A stretch of 64,000 nucleotides of DNA from UBA1941 sp046329555 (GTDB taxonomy: Bacteria > Bacteroidota > Bacteroidia > Chitinophagales > LD1): the NCBI GenBank assembly GCA_046329555.1, contig JAXLUK010000001.1, positions 62,001-126,000 on the forward strand, read 5' to 3'. How positions within the stretch are numbered: the stretch's first letter is position 1; each line of letters opens with the position of its first letter. A model generated the notes under the pieces. That model was given only the letters and a program-made list of their open reading frames with translations. It was not told where the DNA came from and made no database searches. A program made the position numbers and the translations under genes. Below, one piece after another: positions 53,301 to 60,905 of this stretch.

Positions 53301-53331
53301 CTCCCCATACGGCATACCCGATGGGGTTTTT
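53301..53331 (+). terminator. Probable terminator after the primase-like gene
   Basis: Stem CCCCAT (53303-53308) and ATGGGG (53321-53326) with a 12-base loop and five T after it. It separates the mobility module from the defence operon. A modest stem. Confidence 0.55.
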
Positions 53332-53355
53332 GCTTTGTTTGCAGACTTTGCAAGG

Positions 53356-53432
53356 TTTGCAGCCCTGCCCACCCAATGAGGTAATTTTGCTATTCTTTTT
53401 AGTATTTACTTTCACTTGTTTGCTTATATTTG
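53356..53432 (+). promoter_or_regulatory. Promoter region of the XRE regulator and defence operon
   Basis: Two perfect -7 boxes are present: TAATTTTG (53382-53389), with TTTG 22 bases upstream at 53356-53359, and TATATTTG (53425-53432). Several TTTGCA words precede them (GTTTGCAGACTTTGCAAGG region). Either could start transcription of the regulator and, by read-through, the cargo genes. Confidence 0.6.
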
Positions 53433-53461
53433 CCAATATCTGTCAAGACAATAAGTTTACA

Positions 53462-53755
53462 ATGGCAACACAATTTGGTGAGCGAATAAGGGAGCTTAGG
53501 ACAAAGCAAAAATTGCTTTTGCGGCATGTTGCTTCTAAGTTAGATGTTGACACATCCATTATCAGCAAAATTGAACGTGGTGAACGTCCAATCAAGAAAG
53601 AGCAGATTGCTGTTTTAGCTGAAATCCTAAAAGCTGATAAGATTGAATTGGAAACCCTTTGGCTGGCCGATCAGCTTATGCAGTTGGTAAAAGATGAACC
53701 TACTGCTGATGAAGCATTAAAGAAAGTCTCAATAAAAATCAAGAAATCAAAATAA
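53462..53755 (+). CDS. XRE-family helix-turn-helix regulator
   Basis: A 97-residue protein from ATG 53462 (MATQFGERIRELRTKQKLL). The HTH is residues about 6-60 (LLLRHVASKLDVDTSIISKIERGERPIKKEQ), followed by a helical tail. One base separates its stop from the HsdM-like gene, so it is cotranscribed. Its place and size suggest a control protein that times expression of the methylase and restriction parts, as in type II R-M systems. A longer frame from 52997 is an artefact within the primase-like gene. Confidence 0.92.
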   Translation: MATQFGERIRELRTKQKLLLRHVASKLDVDTSIISKIERGERPIKKEQIAVLAEILKADKIELETLWLADQLMQLVKDEPTADEALKKVSIKIKKSK

Positions 53756-53756
53756 C

Positions 53757-56036
53757 ATGGCACTTCAAGTAGAAATAAAAGGCAATAAAATCAAAGCACC
53801 ATTAAAAGGTAATGATGTGTGGCTTGTCTTGAAGCCGGAGGAGGAAGTACGCCAAAGGTACATTTGTAGATTAGTGAATAACTACGGCTTTTCATTAGAG
53901 CAAATGGAGCAAGAGGTTTTAGTAAGTAATACTAAACGAGGTACAGGTGGTGCTCGGGCTGATATAATTGTTTACAAGAATGCTGAAGACAAGAAGAAGA
54001 GAAAGAATGCAGTCATAATTGTTGAATGTAAAGCAGACAACATAACCATTCAGGTAGATGACTACTTTCAGGGTGCAAACTATGCAGCCATGTGTGGAGC
54101 AGATTTTTTTGTAACCACAAACCTAAAGGAAACAAAGATTTTCAAAGTTGTAAAAGGTGAAATCCCGAAACGATTAGATGAGGTTGTAAATATTCCCGAT
54201 GCAAAAATTATTAACGATGAGAAGAAGATTAGTGAGTTATTAAAACAAACAAAAGCATTTACAAGAGACGAGTTTTCAAAACTTCTATTTAAGTGTCATA
54301 ATATCATTCGTAATAATGATAAGCTTTCACCGGAGGCTGCTTTTGATGAGATAAGCAAAATCCTATTCATCAAAATAAGGTATGAAAGGGCAAACTCTGA
54401 AAATCAGATTTTTTCTAAGGAGGCTTTTAAAGCAGATAAAGCAAGCTATGAAAAATATAAGCCTAAAGATGGTAAAGACTTTTATCAATTCTTATTTGAA
54501 CAAACCAAAGAAGACTTTAAAGATGATGATTTGTTTGAGCCAAACGAAATTATTCGCATAAGAGAAAATAGTTTTGAGGCCATTGTTGAAGAACTTGAAA
54601 TTTATAATTTATCAACTACCAGCGATGATGTAAAAGGTATTGCATTTGAGCAATTCTTAGGCAAGACCTTCCGAGGCGAACTAGGCCAGTTCTTCACGCC
54701 AAGAACCATTGTTGATTTTATTGTCGATGTATTAGACCCACAGGAAGGCGAAATTATTTGTGATCCATGCTGCGGTTCAGGTGGCTTTTTGATTAAGGCG
54801 TTTGAATATGTCAGGGCTAAAATTGAAAATGAAATACACCAGGCAAAAGAAAAAATAAAGGCAAAGTACTATGATGCTTCCTATGAAAAGTTATCTGATA
54901 AAAAGAAGGCTGAAGTAGATGAAACAGTAAACGATTTGTTTCATAAGCTGAATGCTGAATTGGATATAAACAATCCGAAAAGCAGAATTAGAACACTCAG
55001 CTATGATTGCATTTTTGGTACTGATGCCAACCCTCGAATGAGCCGTACTGCAAAAATGAACATGATAATGCACGGTGATGGTCACGGTGGTGTGCATCAT
55101 AATGACGGACTGCTTAATGTGAACGGGATATTTGAAAACAGGTTTGATGTTATACTTACAAATCCTCCATTTGGTAGTAGGGTTGAAAAGAGCTTAAAAA
55201 TAACGGAGGCTGATAAATACACAGACCAAGAAAGGATAAAAAAATATCAGAGGCGGTATGGTAAGGCGTATGATGAAGCCCTGAAACAAGTCAATGACAA
55301 CATAGGTAAGTCCTTACTCGATTTGTATGAAACCGGCAGCATGAGTACGCTAACAGAAGTGTTGTTTATTGAGCGTTGCTTAAACCTCTTGAAGCCCGGT
55401 GGTAGAATGGGCGTTGTTTTGCCGGAAGGTGTTTTGAATAATACCAACCTTCAGAAAATTCGTGATTTTGTTGAAAGCAAAGCAAAAATTCTGCTGATAA
55501 CCTCTATCCCTCAGGATGTATTTATTGCCAGTGGAGCTACTGTAAAGCCAAGTTTGTTGTTTTTTAAGAAGTTCACGGAGGAAGAAGCAAAAGAATGGCA
55601 TAACATAAATACGAAGGCTGAGAAGAGTGTTAACAAGAAATATGCCTCTCAAATGAAGGCCCTACAACAAAAACTGGAACTAAGAGGTGCAACTGCACCA
55701 TCTGCCGATGAAAAGAAGCAGTTAAAGGCAGAGTTAAGGGTAATTGAAGAAAAAGTAGCTTCTGAAATTAAAGCCCTTGTAAAGAAGGAGTTTAATTATT
55801 CTATTCCAATTGCGGAGGTTGAAAAAGCAGGCATTAGCACCACTGGAGCTCAAATTGAAAACGAGTTAGTGCCATTGGCACAAGAGTTTAAAACATACAG
55901 GGAAGCCAATAAGCTTTGGAAAACTAAATTCAGCAAAATATCCTATGAGATATTGGATGATGAAAAAATTTATCGAATCCCTGTTTCGGAAGATGAAAAT
56001 GTAGTGTCTGAGCCTGAAATATTTTACGGAAAATAA
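53757..56036 (+). CDS. HsdM-type N6-adenine methylase with N-terminal PD-(D/E)XK-like domain
   Basis: A 759-residue protein. Residues about 20-150 look like a type I R N-terminal (HSDR_N_2) nuclease domain: EEVRQRYICRLVNNYGF, then GGARADIIVYKN (D69) and IIVECKADN (E90-C-K92), the D...ExK core. Then a helical linker and HsdM core: ELGQFFTPRTIVDFIVDV, motif I DPCCGSGGF (near 336), and motif IV TNPPFG (near 469). It modifies adenine in a type I-like manner and may also cut DNA if the N-terminal domain is active. The C-terminal third is coiled coil, which normally docks HsdS. 12 bases precede hsdS. No HsdR translocase gene is adjacent. Confidence 0.88.
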   Translation: MALQVEIKGNKIKAPLKGNDVWLVLKPEEEVRQRYICRLVNNYGFSLEQMEQEVLVSNTKRGTGGARADIIVYKNAEDKKKRKNAVIIVECKADNITIQVDDYFQGANYAAMCGADFFVTTNLKETKIFKVVKGEIPKRLDEVVNIPDAKIINDEKKISELLKQTKAFTRDEFSKLLFKCHNIIRNNDKLSPEAAFDEISKILFIKIRYERANSENQIFSKEAFKADKASYEKYKPKDGKDFYQFLFEQTKEDFKDDDLFEPNEIIRIRENSFEAIVEELEIYNLSTTSDDVKGIAFEQFLGKTFRGELGQFFTPRTIVDFIVDVLDPQEGEIICDPCCGSGGFLIKAFEYVRAKIENEIHQAKEKIKAKYYDASYEKLSDKKKAEVDETVNDLFHKLNAELDINNPKSRIRTLSYDCIFGTDANPRMSRTAKMNMIMHGDGHGGVHHNDGLLNVNGIFENRFDVILTNPPFGSRVEKSLKITEADKYTDQERIKKYQRRYGKAYDEALKQVNDNIGKSLLDLYETGSMSTLTEVLFIERCLNLLKPGGRMGVVLPEGVLNNTNLQKIRDFVESKAKILLITSIPQDVFIASGATVKPSLLFFKKFTEEEAKEWHNINTKAEKSVNKKYASQMKALQQKLELRGATAPSADEKKQLKAELRVIEEKVASEIKALVKKEFNYSIPIAEVEKAGISTTGAQIENELVPLAQEFKTYREANKLWKTKFSKISYEILDDEKIYRIPVSEDENVVSEPEIFYGK

Positions 56037-56048
56037 CCTAACACTGAA

Positions 56049-57401
56049 ATGCAACAAGCCGTAAGTTCATACTTAAAGTTAATTCCGTTCTCAAATTTCA
56101 ATCTTTGGGATGTAAAGAGGTATTACGACAATACACAACTTGAATTTGAAAATGTTGTGTCTTTGTCTGAAATACTTATACCATATCGTAAACCTGTTAC
56201 AAAGCAGGAAATGATAAAGAATAAATGGCGAATTATCTCAAAGATTAATTTCAGTGGCGAACTTTTTTTAAGGGATTTTGATGAAATCAATACTTACAAA
56301 GGCAATCTGAACTTAGTACCAGAGGATGCTATTATCTACTCAAAAATTAATGTTAGGCATGGGTGTATATACTATCATGCTAAGGGGGAGGCACCTTTTG
56401 GAGTGAGCTCTGAGTATCCTACATATAAGTTTGATTCAACTAAAGTTGATGGCAGATTTTTACACAAACTATTACGCAGTGGTGCTTTTAAAAAGTTATT
56501 GAATACCAAAACAACAGGCATCTCAAAAGCAAGGGTTAAGCAGAATGAGTTTTTAGATACACAAATTCCATTACCATCTATCGCAGAGCAAAGAAGCATA
56601 ATTGAAGCATACAATGCAAAGGTTATAGAAATCAAGTGCCTGAAAGAAAATGCCGAGAAAATTGACAGAGAAATTGAAGAATACTTTTTTCAAGCATTGC
56701 AGATTAAAACATCTCAAAAGAGAAGTGTTTCAACAGCTTTAAAGGTTGTTCAATTTGATTCAATTGATAAGTGGGGGGTTGAATATAATTTGGGCTCAAA
56801 CTCAAATGAATTACTTAAATCCATCAAATTCCCAAATCAAAAGTTGAGTGAAGTAGTTTCAATAAATCCAATAACCAGAATGCCAAAAGAGAATAAGACT
56901 ATTTCTTTCATACCGATGGAATGTGTTTCTGATGATTATGGTGAAGTTGTTGAATTGAGACAAAAGAAAGTGAGTGAGAGTAAGGGTTATACAAAATTCC
57001 AGGAGGGTGATCTTATATGGGCAAGAATTACCCCATGTATGCAAAACGGTAAATCAGCTATTGTTAGAAATTTGCAAAATGGTCTTGGCTGTGGTTCAAC
57101 AGAGTTTCATGTAATAAGAAAGGATTCCGAAAAAGTTAATTTGGATTATGTTTATCACATACTTCGCTTAAATGCTGTATTGACTAATGCAATGTCTCAT
57201 TTTACAGGTTCTGCCGGACAACAAAGAGTTCCAAAGTCATTTTTAGAAGATCTACTTATTCCTATACCCCCTCCTTCTATTCAGCGGTCTATTGCTGATA
57301 AGTTGGCTGACATGAAGGCAAAAATTAAATCTTTAAATCAAAGGGCTCTTGTTGTTGCCCAGGAGGCAGAAAAAGAGTTTGAGAAAAAAATATTTGGTTA
57401 A
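56049..57401 (+). CDS. Type I-like specificity subunit HsdS
   Basis: A 450-residue DNA-recognition subunit with two target-recognition domains. Each TRD ends in the HsdS conserved helix: PLPSIAEQRSIIEAYNAKVIEIKCLKENAEKID (near residue 175-210) and PIPPPSIQRSIADKLADMKAKIKSLNQR at the C-terminus. It would direct the methylase-nuclease protein to a bipartite DNA site. Starts 12 bases after the methylase and ends 3 bases before the OLD gene. Confidence 0.9.
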   Translation: MQQAVSSYLKLIPFSNFNLWDVKRYYDNTQLEFENVVSLSEILIPYRKPVTKQEMIKNKWRIISKINFSGELFLRDFDEINTYKGNLNLVPEDAIIYSKINVRHGCIYYHAKGEAPFGVSSEYPTYKFDSTKVDGRFLHKLLRSGAFKKLLNTKTTGISKARVKQNEFLDTQIPLPSIAEQRSIIEAYNAKVIEIKCLKENAEKIDREIEEYFFQALQIKTSQKRSVSTALKVVQFDSIDKWGVEYNLGSNSNELLKSIKFPNQKLSEVVSINPITRMPKENKTISFIPMECVSDDYGEVVELRQKKVSESKGYTKFQEGDLIWARITPCMQNGKSAIVRNLQNGLGCGSTEFHVIRKDSEKVNLDYVYHILRLNAVLTNAMSHFTGSAGQQRVPKSFLEDLLIPIPPPSIQRSIADKLADMKAKIKSLNQRALVVAQEAEKEFEKKIFG

Positions 57402-57404
57402 TCT

Positions 57405-59027
57405 ATGAAAATACAATCCATCAATATTACCAAGTTTAAGAATTTTAATAAGCTGACGTTAGATATGAGTCAGCATAACGGTCTTACTTTGGTAATTGGT
57501 AATAATGCAAGTGGTAAAAGCAATTTGCTTGAAGCGTTAAGTGAGATATTTTATACTCAGTTTCAGAATGAAAAGCCGAAGATCAAATACGAAATAAAGT
57601 ATAAGAACTTTGCTGGCAATGATGTAACATTCACAAACAAAGTGAAGTCAGCAGATTTGCCAAAGAGGGTTGTTGCAGTGTACAGTGGCGAAGAAGACAG
57701 GCTTTGGAAAATGTATTATGAGAAATTATACAAACAGTACATTGATGATATTTTAAAAAATGCAGCTATCGAGTTCCCAAAAATGCTTTACCTGAATAAG
57801 TATTATTGGGAGATTTCTTTATTGTGCCTTTTAATTTCAGACGCTGCCGATGTTAATGAGTTTGTCAGTAAAACACTTGGTGTTAAATCGGTTGAAGCTA
57901 TTGAGTTTGTAAAAGTAAATCCACCCAAGGCCAATAGTACAATTAAAGCATTTGTAGATAGCTTACAGGGCAGCTACACACTGGATGAGTTCAAGCAACA
58001 ATTTAATAACGACCCGGATTTGTTTTTGAAATTGTATTTGGCCTTCACCGATAAGGATAATAAACTGATTTCAAGTGTTGTAATCAAATTCAATAATGGC
58101 TTATTGGTTAGTCATTTAAGTGAGGGCCAAAAGAAGCAGTTGTTGGTAAAAGCTTCATTGGAATATGCAGGGCAGGAAGACTCGTTATTCTTATTTGACG
58201 AGCCTGATTCTCATATCCATATAAGCAACAAAAGCTCAGTCTATAATATCATAAGCAATCCAAATTACTTAAACAGTCGGCACATTATTATCACTTCTCA
58301 TTCTCCAACGCTGACTAAGCTTTTTCCATCTGCAAGTATTGTGCTTTTAGAAAATGGCACTAAGAAGGAGTTAGCAACATCTTTTGAGGCTTCGAGGTAT
58401 CTTGTTAATGACAATGATATTTATCGTCTTTTATTCACAGATAAGCATGTGTTAATTGTGGAAGGAAAGACAGATGATTTATATATCAGTAAGGCCATAG
58501 AGCACTTTGCTGTTGACTATCCTGATTTAAACTTTGAGTTCCTCAGAGTTGGCGGCACAGATGAAGAAAACATTAAAAGCCTTTTAGATAAGATAAAGAT
58601 TAACAGCAACCGTAAAATTATAATTGTTGTTGACAGAGATGATGCTGGTTACAAGGTTTTCAAAAACCTCTTCCCATTAGTTCCGCCTAAAAAGAATTTT
58701 AAGGAGAAAAAAATAATAAGTATCGAGAAGTATGCAGCAAACACCTACTACCTGATGATACCTCATAAAGTTGCAGATAAACAAGATGGAGAATTTTTGG
58801 TAGAGGATTATTTCAAAAAGGACAAAGTCGTGGAGCTTTCAAAGCAAATAATTGATGCGAAGTTTACCGATAATGTTCCTTGTAGAAACTTTCCCAAATT
58901 AGGTGAGATGTTAAAATCCGAGGCGTTACCAAATCATTGCAAAACAAGTACACCTGCGGATATGGAGGACTTCAAAATACTTCTTGATAAGTTGAAGGAG
59001 ATTGTTTTAAAACCAAATGACAACTAA
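57405..59027 (+). CDS. OLD-family ATPase with Toprim nuclease domain
   Basis: A 540-residue protein of the OLD/GajA architecture. ABC-type ATPase: Walker A VIGNNASGKSNLLEAL (residues 30-46), signature LSEGQKKQLLV (about 235), Walker B LFLFDEPDSHIH (about 261) and the His switch ITSHSP. The C-terminal Toprim domain has LIVEGKTDD (about 352) and IIVVDRDDAG (about 410), so Mg2+-dependent DNA cleavage is expected. No UvrD-type GajB partner follows, so it is not a standard Gabija. It starts 3 bases after hsdS, implying function with the R-M module. Confidence 0.9.
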   Translation: MKIQSINITKFKNFNKLTLDMSQHNGLTLVIGNNASGKSNLLEALSEIFYTQFQNEKPKIKYEIKYKNFAGNDVTFTNKVKSADLPKRVVAVYSGEEDRLWKMYYEKLYKQYIDDILKNAAIEFPKMLYLNKYYWEISLLCLLISDAADVNEFVSKTLGVKSVEAIEFVKVNPPKANSTIKAFVDSLQGSYTLDEFKQQFNNDPDLFLKLYLAFTDKDNKLISSVVIKFNNGLLVSHLSEGQKKQLLVKASLEYAGQEDSLFLFDEPDSHIHISNKSSVYNIISNPNYLNSRHIIITSHSPTLTKLFPSASIVLLENGTKKELATSFEASRYLVNDNDIYRLLFTDKHVLIVEGKTDDLYISKAIEHFAVDYPDLNFEFLRVGGTDEENIKSLLDKIKINSNRKIIIVVDRDDAGYKVFKNLFPLVPPKKNFKEKKIISIEKYAANTYYLMIPHKVADKQDGEFLVEDYFKKDKVVELSKQIIDAKFTDNVPCRNFPKLGEMLKSEALPNHCKTSTPADMEDFKILLDKLKEIVLKPNDN

Positions 59028-59073
59028 TCTGACTTAGCAGAATAACAATTAAAATAAAACACTTAAAAGAATA

Positions 59074-60879
59074 ATGGCAGCAGCACAGGATATTTTCACA
59101 CCGGCATCACTCACAGTTAAGCAACTGTTCAATAATTCTGACAGCCTGTATCAGATACCCCGTTATCAAAGGCCGTATAAGTGGGCAGACGAGCAAATTG
59201 ATAAACTTTGGGATGATCTGACCGAAGCATACGAGAACCAAACAGAGAGTTACTTCTTAGGTTCAGTAATTACAGCAGCACCAAAAGACACCAGTTCTTA
59301 TTTGGATGTGGTAGATGGCCAGCAGCGTATCACAACGCTGATGATTTTGTTTGCAGTAGTCCGTGATTTATTCCCCGGCCTAAACCGCAATCCGGCAAAT
59401 CCCGACCCTTCAAACATTACCAGTAAAACAATCAAAAGTTCGATACTGGCAGATGATGAGTTTAACAGGTTGAAACTATACACCCACATCAATCACCAAA
59501 CCGATTTTGAAAACCTCATCATTAATGCAGATACCACCAAAATACAAAAGCCAAAGAAAAAGGAAATCGAAAGTGACGAAGAGCCACGTTTTAAATTCCT
59601 GAACACTGCGGCAATGTTTAACGATAAACTTGCAGCAAAGGGCGAAGATTATGTAGGCAAGTTCATGAACTACCTGTTTAACAGCGTAAGGGTAATTCGT
59701 ATTGACTGCACCAGTAAAGAATTTGCCATTAAGTTGTTCCAGGTGCTCAATGACAGAGGGCTTGACCTAACCAATGCCGACCTCATTAAGAGTTACCTCA
59801 TTCAGAAAATAGAGGAAGAATACAAGGCAGATGCTAACCTGAGAACCTTGAAGGAAAACCAGTTCATGCAGGAGTGGGTTTCTACAGAGCAAATCATTAA
59901 GAAGTTTGACGACAGCCTGAATGATGTTTTAATCCTTTACGAATACCATTTGTTAGGCTCAAATCCCAAGAAATCACTCTATGATGAATTGGTGGTACAA
60001 TTCAAGCCCAAGAACTCACTGGATATAATCAAGGACTTTAAAAAATTTGTAGAGAACTACAATCAACATCTTTGGGAGGCAGACAATACCGATGTTTTTG
60101 CATTGTGGTACTTACGTTGGAATTTCTACTGGAAAAGCATATTGCTAACAGCATACCATACCAATTACGCAGACATTCCAAAACTGACTACTGCACTCAA
60201 ACGCTTTTATTACCTCTACTGGATAGCTGGTAAAACGCTTACCGCAATTAAGCAAACTTCGTTTAATCTTATCGGCTACGTTAAAGACCAAAAGCCTATT
60301 GCAGATATTGAAGCCATACTGCAAAAGAAAATAGATGATGATAAAATCATCCCAATGGCACTTCAGGCACTTAACAACAATTTGTATTCAGAGCCTTGGG
60401 GCAAACCATTGTTTTGCTTACTGGAATACAACGCCACAGATAAGAGTAAACTCACCTGGATACCACTTGCAAAAGACCTGCATTTGGAACACATCATTCC
60501 TACTAAGCTCAGGAATTTTGCAGAATGGAACCACATCACCGATGAAATGTTTGAGTTCTGGGGCAATTCAGGAGCTAACCTCACCTTGTTAGGTGGTTCA
60601 AAAAACATTGAGGCAAGTGATAATCCGTTCAAGGATAAAATCAATGTGTACAAAGGCAAAGGGCTTTATCAAAACAAAAACACAAAGGTTACAGGGTACA
60701 ACATCACTCAAAAGATTGTAGCAGACTTTGATAGCAAGAAGTACAACGAAGAGTGGAATGAAGATGCCATCCGTGACCGTTGGCAATGGTTCTGCACCGA
60801 AGTAGCAGAAGTACTGCAAATAGATACATCCTCATTGCTTGAAGCAAGAAAGAAAATAGTTGATTCGGCAAACCCTTAA
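59074..60879 (+). CDS. DUF262/DUF1524 protein (GmrSD-like)
   Basis: A 601-residue fused protein. The N-terminal DUF262 has YQIPRYQRPYKW (residues about 28-39) and DVVDGQQRITTLMIL (about 78-92), a ParB/nucleotidase-like NTP-binding fold as in GmrS. The C-terminal DUF1524 HNH-like domain has DLHLEHIIPTKLRNFAEWNH (about 468-490) and GANLTLLGGSKNIEASDNPF. GmrSD cleaves glucosylated hydroxymethylcytosine DNA, so a type IV-like restriction role is likely; the modification recognised here is unknown. 46 bases follow the OLD gene. Confidence 0.9.
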   Translation: MAAAQDIFTPASLTVKQLFNNSDSLYQIPRYQRPYKWADEQIDKLWDDLTEAYENQTESYFLGSVITAAPKDTSSYLDVVDGQQRITTLMILFAVVRDLFPGLNRNPANPDPSNITSKTIKSSILADDEFNRLKLYTHINHQTDFENLIINADTTKIQKPKKKEIESDEEPRFKFLNTAAMFNDKLAAKGEDYVGKFMNYLFNSVRVIRIDCTSKEFAIKLFQVLNDRGLDLTNADLIKSYLIQKIEEEYKADANLRTLKENQFMQEWVSTEQIIKKFDDSLNDVLILYEYHLLGSNPKKSLYDELVVQFKPKNSLDIIKDFKKFVENYNQHLWEADNTDVFALWYLRWNFYWKSILLTAYHTNYADIPKLTTALKRFYYLYWIAGKTLTAIKQTSFNLIGYVKDQKPIADIEAILQKKIDDDKIIPMALQALNNNLYSEPWGKPLFCLLEYNATDKSKLTWIPLAKDLHLEHIIPTKLRNFAEWNHITDEMFEFWGNSGANLTLLGGSKNIEASDNPFKDKINVYKGKGLYQNKNTKVTGYNITQKIVADFDSKKYNEEWNEDAIRDRWQWFCTEVAEVLQIDTSSLLEARKKIVDSANP

Positions 60880-60905
60880 ATTTTTTAAATGAAATAGAAC
60901 AGACT

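Noticed and set aside
53997..54080. Complete classical type I R-M system
   Set aside because: HsdM and HsdS are present, but no HsdR motor was found in the window.
57405..59027. Gabija or PARIS system
   Set aside because: GajA-like architecture is present but no GajB helicase follows, and PARIS splits ATPase and Toprim into two genes.
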